Shown: in pieces, positions 32,906 to 41,551 of the stretch
Position numbering within the stretch: the first letter of the stretch is position 1
How the letters are laid out: every line of letters starts with the position of its first letter
DNA from: Phycisphaeraceae bacterium D3-23
GTDB taxonomy: Bacteria; Planctomycetota; Phycisphaerae; Phycisphaerales; Phycisphaeraceae
Length of the DNA: 64,000 nucleotides
Reading direction: 5' to 3'
NCBI GenBank assembly: GCA_039555135.1
Contig: CP114179.1
Coordinates: 2,232,001-2,296,000, forward strand
Translations under genes and position numbers: made by a program
Notes under the pieces: generated by a model
Databases searched by the model: none
Told to the model about the DNA's origin: nothing
The model's input: the letters and a program-made list of their open reading frames with translations, nothing else

Positions 32906-33934
32906 ATGGAAGCGCCCCCCTTGCGACGAAGCCAGAAACCCATTGTGATCGCCTCCCGCCGAAGCCCGCTTGCGCGTGTGCAGGCGGAGATGGTTGCGCG
33001 CGGGCTCTCTCGGCTGCACCCGCAGCTCGAGGTGCAGTTTGTGTGGATCGAGTCCGAGGGCGACCAGGTGACCACCGGGCCGCTGTCGGCGGTGGGTGGC
33101 AAGGGGCTGTTTACCAAGGCCGTCGAGCGCGCGGTCCTGTCGGGTAAGGCGGACCTCGCGGTGCATAGCATGAAGGACATGCCAGCCGACGAGGAGACGC
33201 CGGGCCTGCAGATTGCGGCGGTCCCCAAGCGGACGGACGTGCGGGACGTATTGGTGGCAAGGAGCGGTGCGCAGTCACTAACCAGCCTGCCGCACGGCGC
33301 GACGCTGGGGACATCGAGTCCGCGCCGCGCGGCGCAGCTCCTGCGTGCCCGGCCCGACCTGGTCATCGAGCTGCTGCGCGGCAACGTCGGGACGCGCGTT
33401 CAGCGCACAACCCAGGGCCCCGGCCCCGACGCGACGCTGCTCGCCGCAGCGGGGCTGCGCCGGCTGGCGATGACGCGGTGGCTCGGAGGCGCATTGGATG
33501 TGGCCACGATGCTTCCGCCTGCGGGCCAGGGCGCACTAGGGATCCAGTGCCGACGCGACGACCACATCTCGCTGACCCGCTGCCTGCCCTTGAACGACGC
33601 GACGACCTCGACCGCAGTCCACGCCGAGCGTGGGCTCGTCGCGGCGCTCGGCGCGGATTGTCACTCGCCGATTGCGGTGCTTGCCGAGCAGGTCGACCCC
33701 GCCAAAACGCAGGCCAAACGCAACTCGGATTCGCACCGATTCCGCCTGCGGGCGCGGGTGCTGGCCAGTGACGGGTCGCGGCTGCTGGAGGTCGATGACA
33801 CGTGCAAGACGCGCGACCTGCGTCGGCTGGTGGCGTCGGCTGTGAAGGACCTGTCGGATCGCGGGGCGGCGGAACTGCTCGAGGACTGCCGGGGGCTCCC
33901 GCTGGGTCGGGCCTCGGCGTCCAAGGCGTCGTAG
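32906..33934 (+). CDS. hemC: Porphobilinogen deaminase (hydroxymethylbilane synthase)
   Basis: HemC polymerises four porphobilinogens to hydroxymethylbilane in tetrapyrrole synthesis. Start ATG 32906 gives about 342 residues; the open frame extends upstream without family similarity. Visible signatures are IASRRSPLARVQAE, VGGKGLFTKAVERA, LAVHSMKDMPAD, TSSPRRAAQLL, LRGNVGTRVQ, LPPAGQGALGIQ and the dipyrromethane-cofactor cysteine in GADCHSP. A TATAGT box lies about 20 bp before the start in the short divergent region with rmuC. Confidence 0.96.
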   Translation: MEAPPLRRSQKPIVIASRRSPLARVQAEMVARGLSRLHPQLEVQFVWIESEGDQVTTGPLSAVGGKGLFTKAVERAVLSGKADLAVHSMKDMPADEETPGLQIAAVPKRTDVRDVLVARSGAQSLTSLPHGATLGTSSPRRAAQLLRARPDLVIELLRGNVGTRVQRTTQGPGPDATLLAAAGLRRLAMTRWLGGALDVATMLPPAGQGALGIQCRRDDHISLTRCLPLNDATTSTAVHAERGLVAALGADCHSPIAVLAEQVDPAKTQAKRNSDSHRFRLRARVLASDGSRLLEVDDTCKTRDLRRLVASAVKDLSDRGAAELLEDCRGLPLGRASASKAS

Positions 33935-34058
33935 CGGTTCGGGGCTTGTGCGGTGGGTTTGTAGGTTCCCCGTCCGCGTCGCCAGCTTGGATCAGTTATC
34001 ATCTTCGTTTCCCCCAGCCGACCGTATGGGCCGGCTTGTTGCATTTGGAGTGCTTGAT

Positions 34059-34838
34059 ATGGCTGGCCGTACGCCGACGATTGGTGGCAACTGGAAAATG
34101 AACCTGCACTTGCAGGACGCGGTGTCGCTTGCGACCGAGCTGTCGCAAAGCGTGCAGGGCGACGGCGTGCAGGTCGCCGTGTTCCCCGCGTTCCCGTACC
34201 TCGGGCTGGTCGCTTCGGTGTTCTCCCAGGCACACAGCCCGGTACGCGTCGGGGCGCAGGACTTCTACCACCAACCCAACGGGGCATTCACGGGCGAAGT
34301 GTCGCTCTCGATGCTGCAGGACGTCGGCTGTTCGGTCGTGCTTGTCGGCCACTCGGAGCGCCGCCACGTCATCGGCGAGTGCGATACATTGATTAACGAG
34401 AAGGTCCGGGCCGCTCTCGAAGCCGGGTTCGAGGTCGTCCTCGCGATCGGCGAGAAGATCGAGCAGCGCGAAGCCGGCATGACCGACTTCATCAACTACG
34501 GCCAGCTGTGCTACGGGCTGGCGGGCGTCAGCGCCGAGCAGATGAAAAATATCACGATCGCCTACGAGCCCGTCTGGGCGATCGGCACGGGCAAGACCGC
34601 GACGCCCGAGGATGCGCAGAAGGCACACGCCGCGATCCGAAGCTGCGTGAAGGGCATCTACAACGAACAGGTCGCTGATGCAGTGCGCATCCAGTACGGC
34701 GGATCGATGAAGCCCGGCAACGCGGCCGAACTCCTGGCCCAGCCCGACATCGACGGTGGGCTGATCGGCGGCGCGGCGCTGAAGCACGAGGACTTTGGCG
34801 CCATCATTGACGCGGCACGCACAGGTGTGCCGGCCTAA
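34059..34838 (+). CDS. tpiA: Triosephosphate isomerase
   Basis: TpiA interconverts dihydroxyacetone phosphate and glyceraldehyde 3-phosphate in glycolysis. ATG 34059 has GGAG 8 bp upstream and gives 259 residues, the usual size. Catalytic elements are GGNWKMN (Lys), VLVGHSERR (His), AYEPVWAIGTGKTA (Glu and flexible loop) and the phosphate-binding QYGGSMKP and GGLIGGAAL. It is followed by secG, a common gene order in many bacteria. Confidence 0.97.
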   Translation: MAGRTPTIGGNWKMNLHLQDAVSLATELSQSVQGDGVQVAVFPAFPYLGLVASVFSQAHSPVRVGAQDFYHQPNGAFTGEVSLSMLQDVGCSVVLVGHSERRHVIGECDTLINEKVRAALEAGFEVVLAIGEKIEQREAGMTDFINYGQLCYGLAGVSAEQMKNITIAYEPVWAIGTGKTATPEDAQKAHAAIRSCVKGIYNEQVADAVRIQYGGSMKPGNAAELLAQPDIDGGLIGGAALKHEDFGAIIDAARTGVPA

Positions 34839-34908
34839 CCCAACAATTCTGAGACTGACAAACAAGCAACACGCGGGCAACCACGCCCGCACGACGAAGG
34901 AAGTAGCG

Positions 34909-35325
34909 ATGGAAACTTTGACACTGGGTGCGGCGGGCCTTGGGCCTTGGGTTTGGGTGATGGCGATCGGCTTCGCGCTGGTCTGTGTCATCATGATGCT
35001 CGTGATCCTGATCCAGAAGCCCAAGGGCGGCGGGCTCTCCGGCGCGTTCGGCGGCGGCGCGGGCGGCGGCGGCGCGGGCGACATCATCGGCGGCTCCCGT
35101 GTGGGCGATGTCCTCACGATCATCACGGTCGCATGCTTCTTGATCTTCCTCGGCCTCGCGATGGGACTGACCTGGTCTACCGCCCCGGTCACCGAAGCCG
35201 ATCCTGCCGCAGAGACCGCAAGTGACGCTGGCGGAGCGGGCGCAGGCGAAGACACCGAATCGGACAATGACACAAACGACGGCACCGAAACCGGCGACAC
35301 CGTTGAGACCGGCAGAGATAGCTAA
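34909..35325 (+). CDS. secG: Preprotein translocase subunit SecG
   Basis: SecG is the small auxiliary subunit of the SecYEG channel. The 138-residue protein has two transmembrane helices (VWVMAIGFALVCVIMMLVILIQ and VLTIITVACFLIFLGLAMGL) joined by the family motif QKPKGGGLSGAFGGG. It has a Gly-rich loop and a long Asp/Glu/Thr-rich acidic tail not found in short SecG proteins. ATG 34909 has GAAGGAAG upstream. Confidence 0.95.
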   Translation: METLTLGAAGLGPWVWVMAIGFALVCVIMMLVILIQKPKGGGLSGAFGGGAGGGGAGDIIGGSRVGDVLTIITVACFLIFLGLAMGLTWSTAPVTEADPAAETASDAGGAGAGEDTESDNDTNDGTETGDTVETGRDS

Positions 35326-35364
35326 ACCCACCCCTTCCCCACGCGTCACCCGAGAGTCCACCGC

Positions 35365-36258
35365 ATGATCCGATCGATGACCGGCTTCGGAGACGCCTCG
35401 GCCGCGGCGGACGGCGTCAACTATACGCTCGAGATGCGCAGTTTGAACAACAAGTTCTTCAAGCTCAGTTGCCGCATGCCCGAGGAGCTAACCGGGCTCG
35501 AGGCCCAGCTCGAAGCCCATCTCCGCAAGCGCGTCGCCCGCGGGTCGTTCGGCCTCAACCTCCGCACTAAGATCGACGATGACCGCGCCGCCATGCATAT
35601 CAACGAGGAAGCGCTCATGGCCTACCTCGGCCACCTCGAAATCGTCCGCGAAAAAGTCCATGATCAGGCGATGAATATTGATCTCACCCAGCTGCTCGCG
35701 CTGCCCGGCGTGATGCAGCCGGCCCACGACGCGCAGGCCGCAATCGCCCGCGCCCGGCCGGTCGTGATGGGGCTGCTCGACGAGACGCTCGCCAAGCTGC
35801 TGGTCATGCGCGAAAAAGAGGGGGCGGCCCTTGCCCAAGACCTGTCGGGCCTGCTCGGTGGCATGATCCAACGCGTCGAAGCGATCGCGAAGCGTTCGCC
35901 CGTCGTCGTCAATGAATACCACGACAAGCTCCGCGCCCGCGTCGACGAGCTCATGGCCAAGGCCCAGCTCAAGCTCAACGAGACCGACCTGATCCGCGAG
36001 GTCGCGGTCTTCGCCGACCGCGCCGATATCGCCGAGGAGATCACACGCCTGCGCGGCCACGTCGACCAGTTCCGCGAGGTCATCGCGTCCAAGGACGACG
36101 CCCCCGCCGGCCGGACGCTCGACTTCCTCGCCCAGGAGATGTTGCGCGAGGCGAATACCATCGGCAGCAAGTGCAACGACGCCGAGATCAGCCGGGCGGT
36201 TGTCGAGCTCAAGAGTACGATCGACCGCATCAAAGAGCAGGTCCAGAACGTCGAGTAA
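35365..36258 (+). CDS. yicC: YicC family endoribonuclease
   Basis: 297 residues, the normal family length. The N-terminus MIRSMTGFGDAS, the internal MRSLNNKFFKLSCRMPEEL and the C-terminus RTLDFLAQEMLREANTIGSKCNDAEIS identify YicC (YicC_N plus DUF1732). Escherichia coli YicC has been characterised as an endoribonuclease acting on small RNA. It follows secG by 39 bp and probably shares the transcript. Confidence 0.95.
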   Translation: MIRSMTGFGDASAAADGVNYTLEMRSLNNKFFKLSCRMPEELTGLEAQLEAHLRKRVARGSFGLNLRTKIDDDRAAMHINEEALMAYLGHLEIVREKVHDQAMNIDLTQLLALPGVMQPAHDAQAAIARARPVVMGLLDETLAKLLVMREKEGAALAQDLSGLLGGMIQRVEAIAKRSPVVVNEYHDKLRARVDELMAKAQLKLNETDLIREVAVFADRADIAEEITRLRGHVDQFREVIASKDDAPAGRTLDFLAQEMLREANTIGSKCNDAEISRAVVELKSTIDRIKEQVQNVE

Positions 36259-36348
36259 CCGGATGTGCGATGGCGGGTCGCAGATGGCCGATGAAAACGC
36301 CGGGCCTGCAGTGCGTTGGGCCCATCTCATAATTGCCAGCGACCCGGC

Positions 36349-36354
36349 TAGAAT
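36349..36354 (+). promoter_or_regulatory. Possible -10 element just before the APH-fold gene
   Basis: TAGAAT ends 9 bp before ATG 36364 without a Shine-Dalgarno, the same arrangement as at 15875. A leaderless transcript is possible. No clear -35 box is visible. Confidence 0.35.
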
Positions 36355-36363
36355 TGACCGCGT

Positions 36364-37611
36364 ATGCCCGACCCCACCCCCAGCCAGACACGGCCGACCC
36401 CCGCGGGTGGGGCCGATCCGCGCTCCACGCCGGCGTCGGTCGCGCAGTCCGGCGGGTCCGGGCCGTCCGGGCTCAGCGGCATGGCGGGCTCGGGCATGGC
36501 CGGCCGAAGCAGCGCAGGCAGCGATTCGGGATCGGGCGTCGCGAAGCTTGGCAAAGGCGCGGCCGGCCGACAGCGTTTCGCCGCCGACGAGCTCGCTATC
36601 GTCCTGAGCCACTTCGACCTGGGCACGATCGAAAAAATACAGGAGTACCCCCGCGGCTCACGCAAGGCACCCAAGCTTATCCTCCTCACCGACAGCGGGC
36701 TCTACCTCCTCAAGAGACGGGCGCGCGGCAAGAACGATAAGTACAAGGTCGCCTTCTGTCACGGCATCCAGCTCCACCTCGCCGCCCGGCAGTTCCCCCT
36801 GCCCCACCTCATCGGCACCCGCAAAGACAACAACTCCATGCTCCGCTTGGGCGGCCACACCTATGAGCTCTTCGAGTACATCAAGGGCACGCCCTACGAC
36901 CTCTCGCTCGAAGCGACGCAGGACGCCGGCAAGATCCTCGCGCTGCTGCACAAGCTCATCCGCGACTACCACCCCAAGTACGAAACACCCGTCGGGTCTT
37001 ACCACAACTCGACCTCGGTCCACAACGCGTTCCAGGTCTTGCCCCAGACCATCGCAAGACTTAGCCCGACACAGACGCCCGCGCAGGCCCAGCGCGTCAG
37101 CCAGATCAACCGATCGCTACGCGAGGCGTACCTCGGTGCGGTCCAGCACGTTGAAGACGCCGGGCTCGCGAGCTGGCCCAAGCAGATCGTGCACAGTGAC
37201 TGGCACCCGGGCAACATGCTCTTCCGCGGCAGCCGGGTCGTCGCCGTGATCGACTACGACGCTTCGCGCATCCACCAGCGCATCATCGACGCCGCCAACG
37301 GCGCGCTGCAGTTCTCCATCATCGGCGGCGGCGACGACACCGGGTCTTGGCCCGACTACATCGACGAGTCCCGCTTCAAGCGCTTTATACGCGGCTACGA
37401 TTCGGTGCCCGACAACGTGCTCTCCCGCGCGGAGCTGCGCGTCATCCCCGCTTTGATGATCCAGGCGCTCATCGCCGAGAGCGTCATCCCCATCGCCGCG
37501 ACGGGCCAGTTCTCCCGTATGGAGGGCACCGCCTTCCTCGAAATGGTCGGGCGCAAGGTCGCATGGCTGCAGACGAACACCGACGACCTCATCGCCGCCG
37601 CCGAAGGGTAG
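36364..37611 (+). CDS. APH-fold phosphotransferase (aminoglycoside phosphotransferase/CotS-like family)
   Basis: A protein-kinase-like small-molecule kinase of 415 residues. The first 80 residues are Pro/Gly/Ser-rich and probably disordered. The kinase domain follows: a GTIEKIQEYPRGSRKAPKLILL glycine-poor N-lobe, the hinge ELFEYIKGTPYDLS, the catalytic loop IVHSDWHPGNMLF (Asp and Asn), and the metal-binding AVIDYDASR. These match the phosphotransferase enzyme family. The substrate is unknown; resistance to an antibiotic is not implied, since many such proteins phosphorylate sugars or spore or lipid components. It is probably a separate transcript from yicC. Confidence 0.8.
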   Translation: MPDPTPSQTRPTPAGGADPRSTPASVAQSGGSGPSGLSGMAGSGMAGRSSAGSDSGSGVAKLGKGAAGRQRFAADELAIVLSHFDLGTIEKIQEYPRGSRKAPKLILLTDSGLYLLKRRARGKNDKYKVAFCHGIQLHLAARQFPLPHLIGTRKDNNSMLRLGGHTYELFEYIKGTPYDLSLEATQDAGKILALLHKLIRDYHPKYETPVGSYHNSTSVHNAFQVLPQTIARLSPTQTPAQAQRVSQINRSLREAYLGAVQHVEDAGLASWPKQIVHSDWHPGNMLFRGSRVVAVIDYDASRIHQRIIDAANGALQFSIIGGGDDTGSWPDYIDESRFKRFIRGYDSVPDNVLSRAELRVIPALMIQALIAESVIPIAATGQFSRMEGTAFLEMVGRKVAWLQTNTDDLIAAAEG

Positions 37612-37663
37612 CCCTGGTACTACGTGACAGATGGGGCCGGAGTGAAGCGATCGGAGAAACGAC

Positions 37664-38488
37664 ATGCCGCGATGGTTCAATACGTTTGTCCTTGCCGCCG
37701 TTGTAGCATGCCCTTGCGCCGCCGCAGTCGTCATGCAGCCAGATTCGCCGGAAGACGCTGATCTAATCGAGCACGTGACCGACGAAACCGAGCGCGACAT
37801 CGGCGGCGCGGTCGAATCGCTCTTCGGCGGCGACAACGGCGCGGCCGAGGCGGCCCTGGCCTTGCTCCTCGACGACGCGATGGACGGCGAAGGATTGGCC
37901 GAGATGGTCCGCAGCGCCCAGACCGCCGAGCAGTTCGCCCGGCTGCGTGCAATCATCCAGCACCACGTCCTGACCCGCCTGCGACAAGAAGAGCTCGCCG
38001 ACCTCGAGGACGACACCGTGCTCATCGGCTTCCAGTTCTCCGTCATGCCCACCGCCGGCCGGGTCGGCGCGGGTACCGACGAGCTCGTCGAGCAGTACCC
38101 GTGGGGCGCGCAAGTCAGCTCCACCACCGCCGGCTTCCCGGGCTTCGCGTACCTCCGCGTGGGCGACATGATCGTCGCGATCTCGGACGAGCCGATACCG
38201 CAAAACCTCGCGACTGGCCAGCAGTTCATCATCGATACGGTTAAGGCTCATACGCTCGACCAGCATGTCGCGATGACGGTGATCCGCAACGGGCAAGCCC
38301 TCGAGCTCAGAATCCCGCTCGCCCGCGCTGCGGCCCTGCCGGAGATGTACGATGCCCGGACGGTGACGCGAAACCTGATCGACCCGTTCCTGTTTCTGTG
38401 GGAAGAGGCCTGGGCCGACATCCTCCTGGATGCGGGTTTCGAGGAAGACCAACCGCCGTTCTCTGATGAAGGTGGGACTGGTCGGTAG
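37664..38488 (+). CDS. Exported PDZ-like domain protein (tandem copy 1)
   Basis: 274 residues with a signal peptide (FVLAAVVACPCAAAVVMQ). An alpha-helical region (residues 30-110) precedes a PDZ-like domain: GFPGFAYLRVGDMIVAISDEPI and HVAMTVIRNGQALELRIPL. Its closest visible relative is the next gene, which shares the helical-then-PDZ plan and the block GFPG[FY]AYLxxGD[MI]I[VL]AI. No protease or other catalytic domain is present. A periplasmic binding or adaptor role is inferred. Confidence 0.7.
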   Translation: MPRWFNTFVLAAVVACPCAAAVVMQPDSPEDADLIEHVTDETERDIGGAVESLFGGDNGAAEAALALLLDDAMDGEGLAEMVRSAQTAEQFARLRAIIQHHVLTRLRQEELADLEDDTVLIGFQFSVMPTAGRVGAGTDELVEQYPWGAQVSSTTAGFPGFAYLRVGDMIVAISDEPIPQNLATGQQFIIDTVKAHTLDQHVAMTVIRNGQALELRIPLARAAALPEMYDARTVTRNLIDPFLFLWEEAWADILLDAGFEEDQPPFSDEGGTGR

Positions 38489-38541
38489 TCTGCTGAGTCA
38501 ATGCGATTGTCCGCACCCGATGCCCTTGCGAGAAACGAACA

Positions 38542-39315
38542 ATGCCCCGCTGTTTGACATGCTTTATCGTTGCTTTGATGTGTCTTGTCGTTTCGGCGCA
38601 TGCGATCGCACAGGACGATCCGCCCGCTGAGCCGCCCGACATGACCCAGGCCCAGTGGGTCGAGCAACTCGCGGATGCGGACTACGCCAAGCGCGCCGCG
38701 GCCTCGGCCGCGCTGATGCGTGACGACACACTCGACGAGCCGGCGCTGCGTGCGATGCTGCTGGCGGACGACCACCCCGAGCGCCGCCGCCGGCTGCTCG
38801 CGATTGCCGAACACCACATCATGCGCGGCCTGGTCGCGGAGGTGGCGCGAGACCCGCGCGAGCCCGACGCCCCGCCAGACCGCGGCGCGGTTGGCTTTTC
38901 GTACGACCCGCTGCTTCCCGACAATAACCCCCACGGCCCCGGCGCCGGTCTCATCGTCCTCGCCACGATGCCCGGCTTCCCGGGATACGCCTACCTCCAG
39001 ACCGGCGATATCATCCTCGCCATCGCCGGCCGAAGCACACGCAGCGCCACCGTCACCAGTATCCGCAACTGGGTCCAGCTCGAGATCGGCAGACACCGTG
39101 AGGGGGACCGCGTCACCCTCACCGTCCACCGTGAGGGCGAGACCTTCGATGTCGAGATCCCCTGCGCCAGCATCACCGCACTCAACGAGGTCTACTCGAC
39201 CACCGGGCTCGGCGACACCAGCCGACGCGACAAATACCAACAGCCGCTCGACGAAACGATGGCCCGGCTAACCGAAGGGTTGCCCGAGCCCGAAGCGCTG
39301 ACGCCGGGTGAGTAA
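38542..39315 (+). CDS. Exported PDZ-like domain protein (tandem copy 2)
   Basis: 257 residues with a signal peptide (CFIVALMCLVVSAHAIAQ), a helical region (QWVEQLADADYAKRAAASAALMRDD, HEAT-like) and a PDZ-like domain (GFPGYAYLQTGDIILAIAGRS, GDRVTLTVHREGETFDVEIP). It follows copy 1 after 53 bp in the same direction. The pair most likely arose by tandem duplication and has diverged strongly outside the PDZ core. Confidence 0.72.
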   Translation: MPRCLTCFIVALMCLVVSAHAIAQDDPPAEPPDMTQAQWVEQLADADYAKRAAASAALMRDDTLDEPALRAMLLADDHPERRRRLLAIAEHHIMRGLVAEVARDPREPDAPPDRGAVGFSYDPLLPDNNPHGPGAGLIVLATMPGFPGYAYLQTGDIILAIAGRSTRSATVTSIRNWVQLEIGRHREGDRVTLTVHREGETFDVEIPCASITALNEVYSTTGLGDTSRRDKYQQPLDETMARLTEGLPEPEALTPGE

Positions 39316-39349
39316 GTCACTCAGGCATGTTTTCGTAGATGGATGCGGC

Positions 39350-40135
39350 TCACGTTGTTTCCAGTGATCTCGCGCGCACCTTGCCCCACTGCTGCAATGC
39401 CCCCGCGACGCCTTGCTTGGCGCGCCAGCGATAGGTGCCTTGTAGCGCGCGTGTTTCATCAAACACGTCTTGCCCGTCGGCACTGCCGAACACAGGAGTC
39501 TCGCCATCGTGCATCGAGTAGAACGTGGCGTAATTGCCTTCGGCGTCGGGTGTCAATGACGCGAGCCAGTCCGTCATCGCGTCCGCCATCGCGCGGTGCG
39601 AGCCGGCCAGGCGGTCGGCCAGCAGTTCACACAGGCGGACGACGCTGGCGGTCGACATCGTGTGGTAAGCGAGCTGCGGCTCCCAGGCGCGCTGCTTCGC
39701 GGGGTAGTGCGGGGCAGCGGGCGATGATTGGCTGGGCAGCGCCCGTGCCGGGCCATGCAGCGACGCGGCGGCCGCGCAGTCGAGCACGCGCAGCGCCATC
39801 GCGACGAGCCGATCCGCAGTGAGTGATGGCTTCGACCGAGCCAGTGTTGGAAGCAACTCGGCCGATTCAAGCAGATATTTGCCCGTCAGGAACGCACTGC
39901 TGTCGGCCCAGTGGATGTTGGCTCCGCTCGGCCGGGACGAATGGCCCGAGACTTCGGGGATGCCGCCGCCGCTCTTGGCCTGGTCCGACTCGATCCGGTC
40001 CGCGAGGTGCGCCGCCAAGTTCAGCGCGGCCGAGGTGTCGTTGCTCGGCCCCAACTCCCCCGCCGCGACGCGGAGATTGCACAGCAACGCGAAAGCAACG
40101 CTGCCCCGGTCGTGTGGGAGCGCGAAAGTGCTCAT
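39350..40135 (-). CDS. Hypothetical protein, about 261 residues
   Basis: No family is recognised. ATG 40135 (MSTFALPHDRG) is chosen because GGAG lies 6 bp upstream; the frame runs open further upstream to 40321 in unlikely, His/Cys-rich sequence. The protein looks soluble and largely helical, with Ala-rich segments (RLVAMALRVLDCAAAASLHG, VVRLCELLADRLAGS), and has no signal peptide. It is divergent from the GbsR/MarR-type regulator, with 322 bp of regulatory-looking DNA between. Confidence 0.55.
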   Translation of the reverse strand: MSTFALPHDRGSVAFALLCNLRVAAGELGPSNDTSAALNLAAHLADRIESDQAKSGGGIPEVSGHSSRPSGANIHWADSSAFLTGKYLLESAELLPTLARSKPSLTADRLVAMALRVLDCAAAASLHGPARALPSQSSPAAPHYPAKQRAWEPQLAYHTMSTASVVRLCELLADRLAGSHRAMADAMTDWLASLTPDAEGNYATFYSMHDGETPVFGSADGQDVFDETRALQGTYRWRAKQGVAGALQQWGKVRARSLETT

Positions 40136-40364
40136 GGTGGACTCCATGGTTTGTGAGGGATGGGGCATTGCGGTGATCGTCGGTCCATCCTTCTGAGGCG
40201 AGCGGCATGGTGCGTGCGCATCGAAATGGACATGGGTTATGTAAGTGACATAAATGCAATTATTTACATGCGATGCGTGTGCGTGGTGTGCGTGACATCT
40301 TGATACCCATTGTGCGCACACGCCCAGAAGTCATCTTCGGCCGGGCTTTTTTTCATCGAAACGC
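40136..40364. promoter_or_regulatory. Divergent intergenic region upstream of the GbsR/MarR operon
   Basis: This stretch holds no gene. It contains an AT-rich inverted pair ATGTAA (40239-40244) and TTACAT (40264-40269). A long stem GCGTGTGCG/CGCACACGC follows (40275-40283, 40315-40323), leading directly into the terminator-like hairpin at 40322-40353. Its arrangement fits either an independent small transcript or promoter elements for the minus-strand gene. Confidence 0.35.
40322..40353 (+). terminator. Orphan rho-independent terminator upstream of the regulator gene
   Basis: GCCC-A-GAAG-TCAT-CTTC-GGCC-GGGC forms a two-part stem followed by seven T residues. No plus-strand gene precedes it, since the previous gene is on the minus strand. 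It would end a short transcript starting in the upstream intergenic DNA, or insulate the regulator promoter. Confidence 0.6.
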
Positions 40365-40412
40365 TTGACGATTGCCAGATAAGATGGTAATTTCAGTAAA
40401 GACTGAAATTAC
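40365..40412 (+). promoter_or_regulatory. Promoter and palindromic operator of the GbsR/MarR operon
   Basis: TTGACG (40365-40370) and TAATTT (40388-40393) are separated by 17 bp and look like a sigma-70 promoter. A perfect inverted repeat GTAATTTCAGT-AAAG-ACTGAAATTAC occupies 40387-40412 and covers the -10 box. A third half-site CTGAAATT follows at 40416-40423. The layout suits repression by the regulator encoded 46 bp downstream. Confidence 0.65.
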
Positions 40413-40457
40413 AGTCTGAAATTGGCCGATACCAAGTCAAGATACACGAGGACCGCC

Positions 40458-40979
40458 ATGCAACTCACACCCGTCACACAGAAGTTCGTGCTCCACTGGG
40501 GCGAGATGGGCTCGCGTTGGGGGATCAACCGGACGATCGCCCAGATCCACGCCCTGCTCTACGTCAGCCCCGAGCCGCTCAACGCGGACGAGATCGCCGA
40601 GACTTTGAGCGTAGCGCGGAGCAATGTGAGCATGTCGCTGCGCGAGCTCCAGGGCTGGGGGATCGTGCAGGTCGTCCCGGTGCTCGGCGAACGCAAGGAC
40701 CACTTCACCACACAGCAGGACGTGTGGGAGATGCTGCTGGTCGTACTCGACGAGCGCAAGAAGCGCGAGCTGGACCCGACACTTACCGTTCTGCGCGAAT
40801 GCGTGATGGAAGCCCGGGAATCGGGTGACGACGACAAGCACACCGCGAAACGCCTGGGCGAGCTCTTACAACTCGTCGAGACCTGCGGCGGGTGGTACGG
40901 CCAGGTCCGCGCACTGCCACGCCCGATGCTGGTGCGTTTCCTCAAGATGGGCTCGAAGCTGACGAAGCTGCTGCGTTGA
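40458..40979 (+). CDS. GbsR/MarR-family winged-helix transcriptional regulator
   Basis: ATG 40458 has GAGGA just upstream and gives 173 residues; the earlier TTG at 40422 would start inside the operator region. The N-terminal domain reads FVLHWGEMGSRWGINRTIAQIHALLYVSPEPLNADEIAETLSVARSNVSMSLRELQGWGIV, a winged helix typical of the GbsR group (GbsR of Bacillus controls glycine-betaine synthesis; many relatives control membrane or osmotic genes). A wing (GERKDHFTT) and a C-terminal helical dimerisation region follow. It heads the run of genes to 45574 and probably binds the palindrome at 40387-40412. Confidence 0.85.
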   Translation: MQLTPVTQKFVLHWGEMGSRWGINRTIAQIHALLYVSPEPLNADEIAETLSVARSNVSMSLRELQGWGIVQVVPVLGERKDHFTTQQDVWEMLLVVLDERKKRELDPTLTVLRECVMEARESGDDDKHTAKRLGELLQLVETCGGWYGQVRALPRPMLVRFLKMGSKLTKLLR

Positions 40980-41063
40980 TCGATCGTGCGGCACTGCCGC
41001 GTTTGAAGTCCGATGCTGCGACGTCGCCGCATCTTACCCGGCCAACCGACAAGGAGCATGACC

Positions 41064-41462
41064 ATGCAAGACTACATCGTGATTAGCTACGCGACTTACC
41101 TGTTCCTGAGCATCACCGCGACGATCTGGGTCGCGCGGACCCTGCACCGCAACGGGCGGGTCTTCCTCGTTACCGCGTTCCACGGCGATGAGAAGCTGGC
41201 GGACTCCGTGAACCACCTGCTCGTGGTCGGGTTCTACCTGATCAATATTGGCTGGGTCACGCTGGCGCTTCGCACGAGCGAGACGCCCAAGACAGTGGCG
41301 GATGTGTTCGAGCTGCTGTCTTACAAGCTCGGCATCGTGCTGCTGGTCCTGGGTGCGATGCACTTTTTGAACCTCTACGGATTCAACAAGATGCGTAAGG
41401 ATGCGCTGTACCAGCAGGCCCCGCCGCCGGTTGAGCCGGACGACGCGCTGGTGCTTGAGTAG
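41064..41462 (+). CDS. Small integral membrane protein
   Basis: 132 residues with three predicted helices (YIVISYATYLFLSITATIWVA, LLVVGFYLINIGWVTLAL, LGIVLLVLGAMHFLNLYGF) and a charged C-terminal tail. ATG 41064 is chosen because AAGGAG lies 7 bp before it; the ATG at 41058 is too close to that site. No family is recognised. It is the first structural gene after the regulator (85 bp). Confidence 0.7.
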   Translation: MQDYIVISYATYLFLSITATIWVARTLHRNGRVFLVTAFHGDEKLADSVNHLLVVGFYLINIGWVTLALRTSETPKTVADVFELLSYKLGIVLLVLGAMHFLNLYGFNKMRKDALYQQAPPPVEPDDALVLE

Positions 41463-41551
41463 CCGGTTCTGTGTCGTGGGGCCGGGCGCTCCGGGGGTCC
41501 GGCCCCGCGTTTTGACTGTGTTTCAGCCCGAAACAGGAAGGAGTCCATGTC

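Noticed and set aside
36364-37611. APH-fold kinase as an antibiotic resistance gene
   Set aside because: The fold is broad and the gene sits among housekeeping genes with no mobile element; nothing points to an aminoglycoside substrate.
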